The notes under the pieces: generated by a model
The model's input: the letters and a program-made list of their open reading frames with translations, nothing else
Database searches by the model: none
Told to the model about the DNA's origin: nothing
Made by a program: the position numbers and the translations under genes
Shown here: piece after piece, positions 37,301-39,099 of the stretch
Layout: the number at the start of each line of letters is the position of its first letter
Position numbering within the stretch: position 1 is the first letter of the stretch
NCBI RefSeq assembly: GCF_947172395.1
Contig: NC_069105.1
Coordinates: 992,001-1,056,000, forward strand
Length of the DNA stretch: 64,000 bases
Reading direction: 5' to 3'
DNA from: Bicyclus anynana
Taxonomy: Eukaryota; Arthropoda; Insecta; Lepidoptera; Nymphalidae

Positions 37301-37332
37301 TACGGATACAAACCCATAGTACCGAAGTGTGA
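4159..37332 (+). CDS. Claudin-like four-pass membrane protein, 3' part (5 exons)
   Basis: The coding sequence is join(<4159..4269, 33910..34074, 35461..35552, 36227..36377, 37052..37332), 800 nt, giving 265 residues plus a split first codon. All junctions are AG/GT and the frame is kept (intron phases 1,1,0,1; the incoming intron is also phase 1). The first visible exon ends the first extracellular loop and carries GPWRVC...KC, i.e. W-x2-C-x9-C, the claudin/PMP22 loop signature. Exons 2 and 3 encode two membrane segments (VYIAGVVASVGVSVLGVFCV and KLALALLATLLSIAAAGLF). Exon 4 begins with the fourth segment. The tail of about 125 residues is rich in Ser, Thr, Gly and Pro and ends HSTEV, a class I PDZ ligand. 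Known relatives act at cell junctions or as channel auxiliary subunits; which of these applies is inference. The start codon and first membrane segment lie outside the window, and I cannot name the exact insect orthologue. Confidence 0.85.
4283..4490 (-). mobile_element. SINE-B copy, truncated, with (CAT)10 tail
   Basis: On the + strand it opens with (CAT)n at 4285-4313, then CCATATTCGACTCACTGCT, GAATGAGTGGGATTAGG, CCACCACGCTGGCCCAATGC and the conserved GGTTTCCTCACGATG block. The tRNA head is absent because RTE sequence follows. It lies 13 bp from the splice donor of the claudin-like exon. Confidence 0.85.
4529..4722 (+). mobile_element. RTE-type LINE 3' fragment with internal deletion
   Basis: It retains LRDRIxxEEI-like coding sequence, then skips to KRVAGIxWMQAAQYRDVWKS and ends QWTSIG, TGA and (ATG)n. 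The central part of the C-terminal domain present at 28900-29080 is missing. Confidence 0.8.
4734..4975 (+). mobile_element. SINE-B copy, diverged
   Basis: It has a head remnant TATGACCACTGCC, then CATCTCCAACTTTTCACGTG (internal deletion), ACGGTGAAGGAAAAACATCG and the terminal GAGAGGAGACTCGTGCTCAA. It is older than most other copies here, judged by substitutions. Confidence 0.75.
5037..5078 (+). pseudogene. Diverged partial copy of the claudin-like exon end with splice donor
   Basis: Aligned by eye with 4225-4273, about 33 of 41 positions match, with one in-frame 3-nt gap, and the copy ends TCGA|gtgagt like the true exon (TCGA|gtaagt). The frame gives KWGDDSEFRSS against KCGTDVSKFRPS. The second Cys of the loop signature becomes Trp. 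The upstream part of the copy is not visible; a SINE-B ends about 60 bp before it. It may be a decayed tandem exon duplicate. A working alternative exon is unlikely because no good acceptor is visible and the Cys is lost. Confidence 0.55.
5079..6139. other. Intron sequence, largely unrecognised
   Basis: It contains a SINE-A head fragment on the minus strand at about 5463-5500 (ATCCACCGCGCATACCACTG). It also contains a repeat at about 5930-6005 (GCGCATATGCGGAAATGCAG, CAGTATTTTTGCC) that recurs inverted at about 13435-13525. The rest is AT-rich without a defensible frame. Confidence 0.5.
6140..6470 (-). mobile_element. RTE-type LINE C-terminal end, degraded
   Basis: Complement of the same 3' coding block as 28793-29210, longer and frameshifted: CACCATCATG tail, CTTTTGTAGGGACTTCC, GCGAATCCCTGCGATTCGCT, GGTTCTTCTGCGGATCTCCT. 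It includes the GTGCGGGGTCGCTATTCCAG segment that the 28.8-kb copy lacks. Confidence 0.8.
6471..6592 (+). mobile_element. SINE-A tail fragment
   Basis: GTGGATTTTCATCCTCCTCC, then CAAGTTAGCCCGCTTCCATC and the terminal GTCAAGGGCTAACTTAACTT. It abuts the RTE fragment directly. Confidence 0.75.
6593..7029. other. Unrecognised intron sequence
   Basis: A short direct repeat AACAGTCGCTAGTAAA occurs at about 6770 and 6804. Nothing else stands out. Confidence 0.35.
7030..7165. mobile_element. Small MITE, TACGGTGACA-type end
   Basis: CAGATAGCAATACGGTGACA begins a short element that resembles the left end at 39100 (CAGATAGCATGGGTACGGTG). Both contain a GAAACGAACTGTCACC or related block. The right boundary is uncertain. 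Confidence 0.4.
7254..7425. mobile_element. GC-rich MITE with inverted ends
   Basis: The left end TTATAGCTTGGCAAGTTTG is mirrored by the right end TTTGCCAAGCTATAA, framing a GC-rich core with a G7 run at about 7304. The open frames across it on both strands follow from GC content and the inverted ends, and are not genes. Confidence 0.6.
7426..8127. other. Unrecognised intron sequence
   Basis: AT-rich DNA with no recognisable repeat or exon. The open frame at 7944-8129 has no splice sites or composition change to support it. Confidence 0.35.
8128..8330 (-). mobile_element. LINE 3' tail (AATAAATCTTTATTCATC type)
   Basis: TAATAAATAATAAATCTTTA opens a segment typical of inverted poly(A)/TTTATT-terminated LINE ends, then GCCCTGCCTCCTGTACATGT. 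No coding remains. Confidence 0.45.
8390..9255. repeat. Cluster of three related foldback elements
   Basis: Three palindromic units lie at about 8795-8930, 8975-9090 and 9150-9250. Each has ends related to ATTGGTCGACA(A/T)TATGTC and an inner CGCTC(T/G)C..GAGAG stem. GGCCTAAGATAGACCA(C/A)GAC precedes the second and third units. A partial relative at about 8392 reads ACTGGTCGACAATGTGTC. They look like repeated insertion or tandem duplication of one MITE family. Confidence 0.65.
9256..9866. other. Unrecognised intron sequence
   Basis: It contains TTTTTGCGACACGGAACCCT (about 9505), a motif common in insect repeats, and palindromic TAGATAATAGATAATAATCT. A second block of the type CTATCAATAGAAAGGGAGGA recurs at 9650 and 11080, so part of this stretch is a dispersed repeat. 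Confidence 0.4.
9867..10027 (-). mobile_element. Helitron (Lep1-like), short copy
   Basis: On the minus strand it runs from TCCTACTAATATTA to a terminal ...CGGGCATCCGCTAG followed by T. Both ends fit the 5'-TC...CTAG|T-3' convention of Lep1-type non-autonomous Helitrons. The internal CATCCATACAAACTTTCGCG and CGCGGGAACCATG blocks recur in the other copies. Confidence 0.65.
10040..10190 (+). mobile_element. Helitron (second subfamily), 5'-truncated
   Basis: ACTAATCTCAGGAACTACTG, TTTATCGAGGAAGGCTATAG, GAGTGAAACCGCG and the terminal CGTCAGCTAG|T. It belongs to the subfamily also present at 11301-11495, 17872-18056 and 61990-62180. Confidence 0.65.
10293..10940. mobile_element. TIR element (MITE) interrupted by a Helitron-like insert
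   Basis: The left end CAGCCGGGCTAGCATGGGCA pairs with the complement of the right end, CAGCAGGGCTAGCACGGGCA (two mismatches in the first 25 bp). The inside of both halves is rich in ATCCAC/GTGGAT units. The (TAGGG)-rich segment at 10380-10611 interrupts it. I could not find a clear target duplication. Confidence 0.6.
10380..10611 (+). mobile_element. Helitron end with long GGGGTA/GGGTA repeat
   Basis: (GGGGTA)n mixed with GGGTA and GGGCA fills 10389-10560, followed by AAGCTTGACCGGGTCCGCTA G, a Helitron-like CTAG terminus. The same G-rich repeat next to a CTAG end occurs at about 27985-28148 and in complement at 29434-29560 and 44883-45000. Confidence 0.55.
11301..11497 (-). mobile_element. 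Helitron (second subfamily)
   Basis: CTAGCTGGTGCCGCGCGGTT (terminal, complement), CCCGCGTGGTTCCCGTTTC, CTATCTAACACTGAAAGAAT and AAACAAACTCTTCAGCTTTA ending in ATAATATTAGTATAGA. It is nearly complete. Confidence 0.65.
11662..11960 (-). mobile_element. SINE-B copy, near full length
   Basis: CATCATTATCAACTCATATT tail, then the conserved body, TTCAAACCCACACCCTCCAG (B box complement) and ACTGGGCTATCACTAG (head). The head corresponds to a tRNA-like GATAGCCCAGT... start. A 10-bp deletion lies in the GAGCTCGGAATG region. Confidence 0.8.
12032..12419. mobile_element. TIR element of the AACCGACTTCAAA family
   Basis: TAACCGACTTCAAAACC at the left is mirrored by TTTTTGAAGTCGGTTA at the right. The interior has no credible gene; the open frame at 12344-12532 runs across the right end. 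The same family occurs at 44228-44408, and a lone right end lies at about 14068-14088. Confidence 0.65.
12740..12905 (+). mobile_element. Helitron 3' end with short GGGTA repeat
   Basis: GTTATTGTCAGGAGAAGGCT, TTAGGGTAGGGGTAGTTG, then TTTCACGCGGACGAAGTCGC and GGGCGTTCGCTA at the terminus. The final G of the CTAG end has mutated. Confidence 0.55.
13305..13372 (+). repeat. tRNA-like SINE head fragment
   Basis: TCTCGTTGGTCGAGTGGTTA followed by GGCCCTGGGTTTGAGATG: box A- and box B-like blocks at about tRNA spacing, without foldable arms. It is probably a SINE head of another family (compare 31668). Confidence 0.45.
13648..13872 (-). mobile_element. SINE-A copy, head-truncated
   Basis: The tail on the minus strand is ...GGGCTAACTTGTAAAGAATA. 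The body is complete up to GTGGCTAGTTACCACC and the CTGGTGGGAGGCTTCGGC block, where it stops. A (TAA)n/(ATA)n stretch follows. Confidence 0.8.
13873..14390. other. Unrecognised intron sequence
   Basis: It contains a lone right end of the AACCGACTTCAAA family at about 14068-14088 and otherwise nothing I can name. Confidence 0.4.
14391..14481 (+). repeat. Two-copy direct repeat of about 46 bp
   Basis: ATACTTTATTTCTTGTAAAA, then AGTTGGCAA(C/A)CC(C/T)AGAGCGAG, occurs twice in a row, nearly identical. Confidence 0.8.
14482..15463. other. Unrecognised intron sequence
   Basis: Several TAATTAATTA runs near 15110. A short block CCACCGTGCTGCTTCAATGC at about 15062 recurs at 16900 and 632 in variant form and belongs to an unnamed dispersed repeat. 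Confidence 0.35.
15464..15662. mobile_element. Foldback MITE, about 60-bp arms
   Basis: The left arm starts CAGCCCCTGATAGACAAGTG and the right arm complement starts CAGCCCCTGTAGCCAAGTGG. Both continue through a ..TTTCTACGATCG..AACGCTTCG.. block. The loop contains TCACGTGATC. The long imperfect arms identify it as an inverted-repeat element. Confidence 0.75.
15966..16440 (-). mobile_element. LINE (Jockey-like) C-terminal remnant
   Basis: It opens with ATCAATCAATTTATTTCTTT (complement of a tailed 3' UTR). On the minus strand at about 16235-16300 it holds a GRRIYNMLPKE-like stretch, typical of the end of lepidopteran LINE reverse-transcriptase ORFs. The frame is broken. Confidence 0.5.
16441..17377. 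other. Intron sequence with minor repeat fragments
   Basis: Around 16820-16925 lies the dispersed block CCACCACGCTGCTTCAACGC/GGTTGGCGGA. At 17010-17110 a palindrome-like AGTGTCACAAACAGT...ACTGTCTGTGACACC suggests a small foldback. No exon is recognised. Confidence 0.4.
17378..17500 (-). mobile_element. Two Helitron 3'-end fragments around a G13 run
   Basis: GACGCCTGCGACTTCGCGTA at 17378 and ACTAGCGGACGCCTGCGACT at 17441 are complements of Lep1-like ends. Between them is G13 (17414-17426). Confidence 0.5.
17872..18056 (-). mobile_element. Helitron (second subfamily)
   Basis: CTAGTAGAGGCGGCGCGGTT, CACCCGCGTGGTTCTCGTTC, CTATCTAACACTAAAAGAAT and TCAGCTTTATAATATAAGTA. It has the same layout as 11301-11497. 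Confidence 0.6.
18148..18285 (-). mobile_element. SINE-B internal fragment
   Basis: GGCCCAATGCGGATTGGCAG through TTTTTCCTTCACCGTTTGAG to TTTCTTAAAATGCACATACT. It lacks both ends. Confidence 0.75.
18366..18560 (-). mobile_element. LINE 3' tail fragment
   Basis: TTTTTATTTATTCCATGCCA, then A-rich sequence with GGGACCGGAAATCCAGCAAT. Inverted LINE tail by composition; the family was not recognised. Confidence 0.35.
18872..19237 (-). mobile_element. Helitron (Lep1-like), two-module copy
   Basis: On the minus strand it runs from TCCTACTAATATTATAAAC to ...GTCGCGGGCGTCCGCTAG|T. The GGGAACCATGGA/TAGCCTATGTGTTAATCC module occurs twice in tandem (about 18925 and 19085). The same two-module form is seen at 26400-26757 and 36412-36787. 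Confidence 0.7.
19358..19423. repeat. Hairpin, about 30-bp imperfect arms
   Basis: TGACCTCACGAAATTATAAC.. pairs with ..GTTAGAATTTCGTGACGTCA around a GGCGT loop at about 19388. It is a small foldback element. Confidence 0.65.
19655..19975 (-). mobile_element. SINE-B copy, diverged
   Basis: TATCAACCCATCCTC tail, TCAGAATGAGAGGGGTTAGG, GGAGGTGCAAGCCCCGGACC, GGGTTCAAACCTAC (B box region) and GGCAGAGGTCATATAAC. Confidence 0.75.
19976..20924. other. Intron sequence, mostly unrecognised
   Basis: 20010-20190 is more GC-rich, with AGGGCCTCCTTAACACGCAA and GAGGCCCTACGTCGATCCCC, perhaps an old transposon. At 20614-20652 a hairpin reads CACTAGCACTA...TAGTGCTAGTG. No gene is seen. Confidence 0.4.
20925..21128 (+). 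mobile_element. Helitron (Lep1-like), diverged
   Basis: ATCCTACTAATCCGATTAAT start, GTTTGTTACTCACGCAAAAT, TTTTTTATCCCGGAATATCC and CTCGCGGAATTTGTGAA near the 3' end. The terminal CTAG is lost. Confidence 0.55.
21129..21431. other. Unrecognised intron sequence
   Basis: I see no repeat or frame that I can support here. Confidence 0.35.
21432..21745 (+). mobile_element. SINE-B copy, full length
   Basis: The head is GATATCCCAGTAGATATGGC, the B box GTTCGAACCCGGTCC, then the full body to CAGTGAGCCGAATATGGGTT. It is the best + strand reference copy of SINE-B in the window. Its 3' end GGGTTGGTTAGTGATGAAG is a decayed (ATG)n tail. Confidence 0.85.
21886..22052 (+). mobile_element. SINE-A, head-truncated copy with internal deletion
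   Basis: ACCGGCAAAGACGTAGTGCC, GTGCCGGTACGATGTCGTGT, CTCCTAACAAGTTAGCCCGC and terminal GGCTAACTTGTAAAGAATTG. About 20 bp of GATTGCATCATCACTTACC are missing. Confidence 0.75.
22058..22300 (+). other. Repeat-like 5' end (GTCCGTCTGTC type), unnamed
   Basis: TATTAATATTATAAATGCAA with TGTCCGTCTGTCACCTTTTC and CACTGAACCAATTTAGATGA resembles the start of another non-autonomous element class in Lepidoptera. No 3' end was found. Confidence 0.4.
22490..23430 (+). repeat. Broken tandem repeat of about 110 bp
   Basis: The unit contains ATTGTCTACCGTACTTACCT, ATGGTAGGAGCATG(A/G)GCTGAC, CTTCA(T/C)AAAATTCGGTATTA and ACCCTTTAAAA(A/C)GCCAC. Copies or parts lie near 22525, 22605, 23155, 23262 and 23370. The stretch 22790-23120, including a LINE-tail-like AAATCTTTATTGG, interrupts the array. 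Confidence 0.65.
23431..25287. other. Intron sequence, no gene recognised
   Basis: It contains a LINE-tail-like ATAGAATATCTTTATTTGTC at about 23670, a hairpin AAAATTCGAAGG...CCTTCGAATTTT at 23757-23793, a C12 run near 24015, and a foldback-like pair at about 25150-25240 (CACTGACGATATACC / GATCGTCAGTGGC). Open frames here lack splice context. Confidence 0.4.
25288..25517 (-). mobile_element. SINE-A, head-truncated copy
   Basis: The tail complement TTTTTTTATTCTTTAC and the body through CGCTTGGCGGTACGTCTTTG to CCGAAGCCTCCCACCAGCCA. Like 13648-13872 it stops at the CTGGTGGGAGGC block. Confidence 0.8.
25838..25862 (-). repeat. Short (CCCTAC)n block
   Basis: TACCCTACCCCTACCCCTAC preceded by AAGTGCGCTTCTTCC, the same context as the longer G-rich repeats at 10389 and 29480 (complement). 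It is probably a degraded Helitron internal repeat. Confidence 0.5.
25868..26180 (-). mobile_element. LINE 3' end (CTTGTATACTGAGCCTAC type)
   Basis: CTTCATTTATTTTAAGTAGG, TACAAGCACTTTTGATACGT, CTACCACCGGTTCGGAAGGC and GAAGAAACCGGCAAGAAACT. On the minus strand this reads as an old C-terminal stretch like FFSAESAFRTGGRIF, common to a lepidopteran LINE family. Related pieces are at 32700-32900 (-) and 42495-42610 (+). Confidence 0.6.
26400..26757 (+). mobile_element. Helitron (Lep1-like), two-module copy
   Basis: It starts with CGCGAAAGTTTGTATGGATG and has the module TTAACACATAGGCTACTTTT twice (about 26502 and 26661). It ends CACGCGGACGAAGTCGCGCT ACGCTAG|T. The 5' TCCTACTAATATTA is missing. Confidence 0.65.
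26805..26842. repeat. Perfect 16-bp stem hairpin
   Basis: ACCTGACAGGCGACAT (26805-26820), loop TGTTTT, then the exact complement (26827-26842). It lies 47 bp after a Helitron terminus. It is too far from any gene end to call a terminator. Confidence 0.75.
27232..28148 (+). mobile_element. Helitron-like element with G-rich internal repeat
   Basis: It opens TCTATACTTATAATAAATCT, has (TGTC)n at about 27353-27375, a GGGTAGGGGTA array at 27985-28090, and closes TTTCACGCGGACGAAGTCGC, GGGCGTCCGCTAG|T. Treating all of this as one element is inference from matching ends. No Rep/helicase coding is present, so it would be non-autonomous. Confidence 0.5.
28149..28792. other. Unique or old repeat sequence
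   Basis: 28545-28700 resembles the 5' end of the element family at 44883-45260 (complement): TATATAAAATTCTACTCCAT, AACAGCTTGACCGATTCTTA. Its 3' part is missing where the RTE begins. The rest is unrecognised. Confidence 0.4.
28793..29210 (+). mobile_element. RTE-type LINE, 5'-truncated, C-terminal coding intact
   Basis: The open frame 28801-29190 reads MTYGSETCSLT, LRDRIRYEEIRRNTKVTDI, AKLKWQWAGHIFRRADGRW, RVAGIRWMQVAHYRDVWKSL and ends QWTSIG. This is the typical C-terminus of lepidopteran RTE endonuclease/reverse-transcriptase polyproteins. The stop TGA is followed by CATATGATGATGATT, the short simple-repeat tail characteristic of RTE elements. Relative to the 6140 copy, the GRRSVGRP-type segment is missing. 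There is no start codon of its own; the reverse transcriptase catalytic domain is absent. Confidence 0.85.
29434..29560 (-). mobile_element. Helitron-like 3' end with (CCCTA) repeat
   Basis: CTAACGGACCCGGCCAGGCT, TCGCTTTGACTTATGTGCAC, then CCCTAC/CCCCTA units and GGGCGTTGGCTAGTG. It is the complement of the layout at 10380-10611. Confidence 0.5.
29712..29790 (+). repeat. tRNA-like SINE head fragment
   Basis: TATGGCGCACTTGGCAATGC with GAGACCCAGGGTTCGATTCC: box A- and box B-like motifs. No closed tRNA fold is seen, so it is not a tRNA gene. Confidence 0.45.
29805..29970. mobile_element. Foldback MITE (GTAGGCCTAGCATG type)
   Basis: CCTGTAGGCCTAGCATGATA at the left against CGCATGTCAGGCATACAGGT at the right, with inner AATAAACAAATCGACCAAT against ATTGGATGATATTTGTCTAT. 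It is related in style to the cluster at 8390-9255. Confidence 0.5.
29971..30747. other. Unrecognised intron sequence
   Basis: No repeat or exon that I can support. A SINE-B-like GAGAGGAATTGAAGTTTAGA at 30015 is too weak to call. Confidence 0.35.
30748..31330 (-). mobile_element. RTE-type LINE C-terminal remnant, split by a GC-rich insert
   Basis: CATCATCATCGCATCC tail, GCCAGCATCCAGCGAATCCT, GACGTCGTCAATCCACCTGG, then after the insert CTAGTGCGGAGTTGCCATCC and GTGACTTTGGTTCTTCTACA. It is colinear with 6140-6470 once 30876-31152 is removed. Confidence 0.75.
30876..31152 (+). mobile_element. GC-rich poly(A)-tailed retroposon nested in the RTE remnant
   Basis: The segment GAAGTATAGCGTCTTCGCCG ... 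CATCGGCACTTACTCAACAC ends in A9. Its base composition (GC-rich, with GGTCCCCGATATC and CCCCCCGGTGTCGCC) differs sharply from its surroundings. The terminal A-run on the + strand suggests a retroposed 3' end, LINE or SINE. I do not recognise the family. Confidence 0.55.
31380..31424. repeat. Hairpin CCCTAAAT..TATCCCCCT / AGGGGGATA..TTTAGGG
   Basis: Near-perfect inverted repeat of about 18 bp around TCTGTGTAT. Confidence 0.65.
31668..31732 (+). repeat. tRNA-like SINE head fragment
   Basis: CATTGGTCAAGTGGTTACCT and AAGTCCTGGGTTTGATTCC resemble box A and box B and match the fragment at 13305 in layout. Confidence 0.45.
31932..32060 (-). mobile_element. RTE-type LINE 3' end, interrupted by SINE-A
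   Basis: (CATCAT)n, ATCAGCCGATGGACGTCTAC, CTTTTGTAGGGACTTCC and CGACTCGCTTGATTTTTTG. The remnant ends where the SINE-A head begins. Confidence 0.8.
32064..32387 (+). mobile_element. SINE-A, full-length copy
   Basis: It has a complete tRNA-like head, GGCCTCCGTGGCGCAATGGT with GGTTCGATCCCCAGCTGGGC, then the body and the tail GTCAAGGGCTAACTTGTAGA GAATAAAAAAAA. It is inserted next to an RTE 3' end. The head could be mistaken for a tRNA gene, but the acceptor stem does not close and the family is repeated. Confidence 0.88.
32388..32699. other. Unrecognised intron sequence
   Basis: A GC-rich patch at 32485-32580 (GCCGGGTCCATCGCG, GTCCGGGCAGATTCCGGG) and GTTAGGCCTAAGATGCGTCA at 32625 hint at an old MITE. 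Confidence 0.35.
32700..32900 (-). mobile_element. LINE 3' end, diverged
   Basis: TTCATTTATTTCAATTGGGC, TTACAAGTACTTTTGAAACG and GAAGAGCCCACAACAAACTC are degraded equivalents of 25868-26060. Confidence 0.5.
32901..33909. other. Unique intron sequence before exon 2
   Basis: No repeat is recognised. A small direct repeat CTCCCTTACTTCTTTCATT occurs at about 33459 and 33485. The polypyrimidine tract and acceptor of the second visible exon are at the right end. Confidence 0.4.
33910..34074 (+). CDS. Claudin-like gene, second visible exon (TM2 to start of TM3)
   Basis: The acceptor is gtgtgtttccag and the donor is GCGA|gtgagt. It has 165 nt, is strongly GC-rich against its AT-rich surroundings, and is phase 1 at both ends. 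It encodes a hydrophobic helix, then a short charged loop (SSKERVGFKYTH), then the start of the next helix. The GC contrast and clean splice sites mark it as a real exon after a 29.6-kb intron. Confidence 0.88.
34279..34472 (+). repeat. 32-bp minisatellite, six units
   Basis: The unit GAACAGGCAATGAAAAACAT, CCTCCATCGATA repeats six times almost unchanged (first unit ATTAATAACAT, fifth unit CGCTAG). It lies 205 bp after the splice donor of the second visible exon. The long minus-strand frames across it exist because the unit has no stop in those frames. Confidence 0.9.
34610..34892 (+). mobile_element. SINE-B copy in intron 2
   Basis: The head GTGATTGGATATGACCTCTG, TGGGTTCGAATCCGGTCCGG (B box), GGTGAAGGAAAAACATCGTG, and end GGGCCGAATATGGGTTGATA plus ACGATACGATACG. 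Confidence 0.83.
34893..35460. other. Intron 2 remainder
   Basis: AT-rich, with no recognised element. Ends in the acceptor of the third visible exon. Confidence 0.4.
35461..35552 (+). CDS. Claudin-like gene, third visible exon
   Basis: The acceptor is cataatgtttcag and the donor is GTACAG|gtacgc. It has 92 nt, entering at phase 1 and leaving at phase 0. It encodes the rest of the third membrane helix (LLSIAAAGLFAVQ) and a short second extracellular loop (GDDRGFYLVRGEAFYVQ). Confidence 0.87.
35553..36226. other. Intron 3
   Basis: 674 bp. It contains TTCAGTCTGTCTGTCCGTCT and a GGGTGAAATGGGGGTTAAAA/GGGTGAAATAAGGGTTGAAT pair (about 35790 and 36032), marks of an old non-autonomous element. No exon. 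Confidence 0.45.
36227..36377 (+). CDS. Claudin-like gene, fourth visible exon (TM4 and proximal tail)
   Basis: The acceptor is gaaaatttccag and the donor is AAAG|gtaagt. It has 151 nt. It encodes the fourth helix (IVCIVINSALFIMSLYDTLF), then SRR and a Gly/Pro/Asn-rich cytoplasmic stretch containing ENGTTINNPGFKEGK. Basic residues directly after the helix suit an inward-facing tail. Confidence 0.87.
36412..36787 (-). mobile_element. Helitron (Lep1-like) in intron 4
   Basis: AACGCCCGTGACTTCGTCCG, CCGCGGGAACCATGGATTTT, the second module at about 36605-36680 and the 5' end ATAATATTAGTAGGA. The terminal CTAG is lost at the left edge. Confidence 0.65.
36850..36992 (+). mobile_element. Helitron (Lep1-like) fragment, opposite orientation
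   Basis: ACTGAAGCGAATTAGCTGAA, GGCTACTTTTTATCCTGG, GGTTCCCGAGGGATTTGTGA and CACGCGGATGAAGTCGCGGG. It faces the 36412 copy, leaving an inverted pair inside a 674-bp intron. Confidence 0.6.
37052..37332 (+). CDS. Claudin-like gene, last coding exon with PDZ-ligand tail
   Basis: The acceptor is cataaaattccag and the stop is TGA at 37330-37332. It has 281 nt and encodes 93 residues of low-complexity cytoplasmic tail with many Ser and Thr, a basic SSLKKPRPRE patch, and the C-terminus KKVRIQTHSTEV. The last three residues, T-E-V, fit the class I PDZ-binding consensus. The 3' UTR end is not clear; several AATAAA sites occur further down but none can be chosen from sequence alone. Confidence 0.85.
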
Positions 37333-37568
37333 TTTAATATTACCACAGTACTGACTGACTCCGTAGTGGATGTAGAAAGAATTGTTTAATCACAAAAATG
37401 TGGAAAATATATCGTATTATGGTTAATGGTAGCCGGATATAAACACAAAACCGAAGTGTGATTTCAAAATGGTTTAAATGTAAAGACTTTAAAAACTACA
37501 TAACCACAGTACTGATTGATAGTGTGTGTAGACCAAATTGTATAATTACAGTGTGACTGTAACGTTAG

Positions 37569-37723
37569 CCACAGACGATCAAGTTAACCGTCCAGTTTTC
37601 GACGGGCTTGTTGGTGTGGACAATGAAAAATATATCGAAATATGGTCATGGTTTCTATATTTTTTTTAATGTCGACATCTTGAAGTAAGCTGCAAACTGG
37701 ACGGTAAACTTGATGGTGTGTGG
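37569..37723. mobile_element. Foldback MITE, about 32-bp TIRs
   Basis: The left end CCACAGACGATCAAGTTAAC and the complement of the right end CCACACACCATCAAGTTTAC both continue CGTCCAGTTT. It lies 236 bp after the stop codon, so it may be part of the 3' UTR. Confidence 0.7.
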
Positions 37724-37846
37724 CAAAAGCTTCCTCTTACACACACAATTATTGCAATATAGGCCATATAAACATATGGCCCTTAAGTATTGCATGCAGG
37801 ACTATAATTTTATAATGAATATTATTATTAATTTATTATGAAACAC

Positions 37847-38023
37847 GGCTAAAAATCATGTGATACAACGTCGGAGTATGCCTGACTAGTTTCGATACGG
37901 GGCCCTTAGTCATAAGCTAGTTATTGCAACGCGGCACGTGCCCCTCTCGTAACGCGCCGCGTTGCATGAACCAGCTCATGACTAAGGGCTCCGGACGTTG
38001 TATGTATCACGTGAGTTTTAGCC
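37847..38023. mobile_element. Foldback MITE with about 75-bp arms
   Basis: The left arm has GGCTAAAAATCATGTGATAC, GGGCCCTTAGTCATAAGCT and TTGCAACGCGGCACG. The right arm mirrors it (CGCCGCGTTGCATGA, GCTCATGACTAAGGGCTC, TATCACGTGAGTTTTAGCC). The paired length is most of the element, so as RNA it would form a long hairpin. Confidence 0.75.
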
Positions 38024-38777
38024 TATAAATTAATATAAATATGAATATTATTGGCAATAATAATGTCTGTATGGGGAAGCTTTTAGTCATATTATAGGTA
38101 ATTTGATAAATAGCGATGTTAGTGTTTTAGATATGGGATGTTCTTTTTATTTATAACACAATGTCTGTTTCATTAGAGAAACACCAATGTAAAGTGTTTG
38201 TAATTGTTATAAATTACCCCAATAGGCCTACAACTTTATACTATTAATAGTAAAAATACCATAAATATTATTATTATAATATATATTATATGGAACGATT
38301 ATAAGTTTCTTGAAATATTACTGCACTAGTAATTTTAATAGTACATTTATTAATTGTTTTTAACTGGCATCTTAGGACACACACACACATTGGTGTATAT
38401 GTAGTGTCTAATAAGGCATGACGTCACAGTAAAAAAATTAAAAAAATATTGCGTCCATTCATAGATAATGCAAGCACAGTGTATGAATATATTAAAGTGT
38501 CACTTGAAAATAATTTATATGTACGACCTTTTGAATATTTTTACTTCTACTACTTGAATGTGTTAACTATTTTTTGTAGTACATTTTCATATAAATTTTA
38601 TTTATTGACTCACAGTATATATAGGCTGGATCCTAAATTAACAAACCTTGAAAATCTAAAAGGAGTGTTAATATCATAAAAAACAACAATATACCAACAT
38701 TTTTTGTGTTTAGTATGGTCGATCTACTCGTATTCCGGAATGCCTTTTTAGTTTTGGATAAATCAGTAAGAATACAG

Positions 38778-39095
38778 ACTAAAACATTTATTTGTGTGTA
38801 TAAACTGAAAGAACATTATCACTGTATATGCACACACATATTAAATTTTACACATCAACCACACATATGCAATTTTACACATAAACACACTTATCAAACG
38901 CTGGTCCAAAAATTGCTTGTATGTGTGTGTGTGTAACACAGTTAATTTTACACACCAACAAATGCTTGTCCGAAGACAAGCTAGTGTTTGGACAAACGTT
39001 TGACGAGTGTGTTTGTGTTTAAAATTAAATATGTGTGCATTTACAGTAATAATGTTCTTTCAGTTTATACACACAAATAAATGTGTTTAAAGTCT
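38778..39095. mobile_element. Foldback element, about 110-bp arms
   Basis: AGACTAAAACATTTATTTGT, GTGTATAAACTGAAAGAACA at the left is mirrored by TGTTCTTTCAGTTTATACAC and AAATAAATGTGTTTAAAGTC at the right. The centre holds (TG)n and CTTGTCCGAAGACAAG. Confidence 0.7.
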
Positions 39096-39099
39096 TTTA

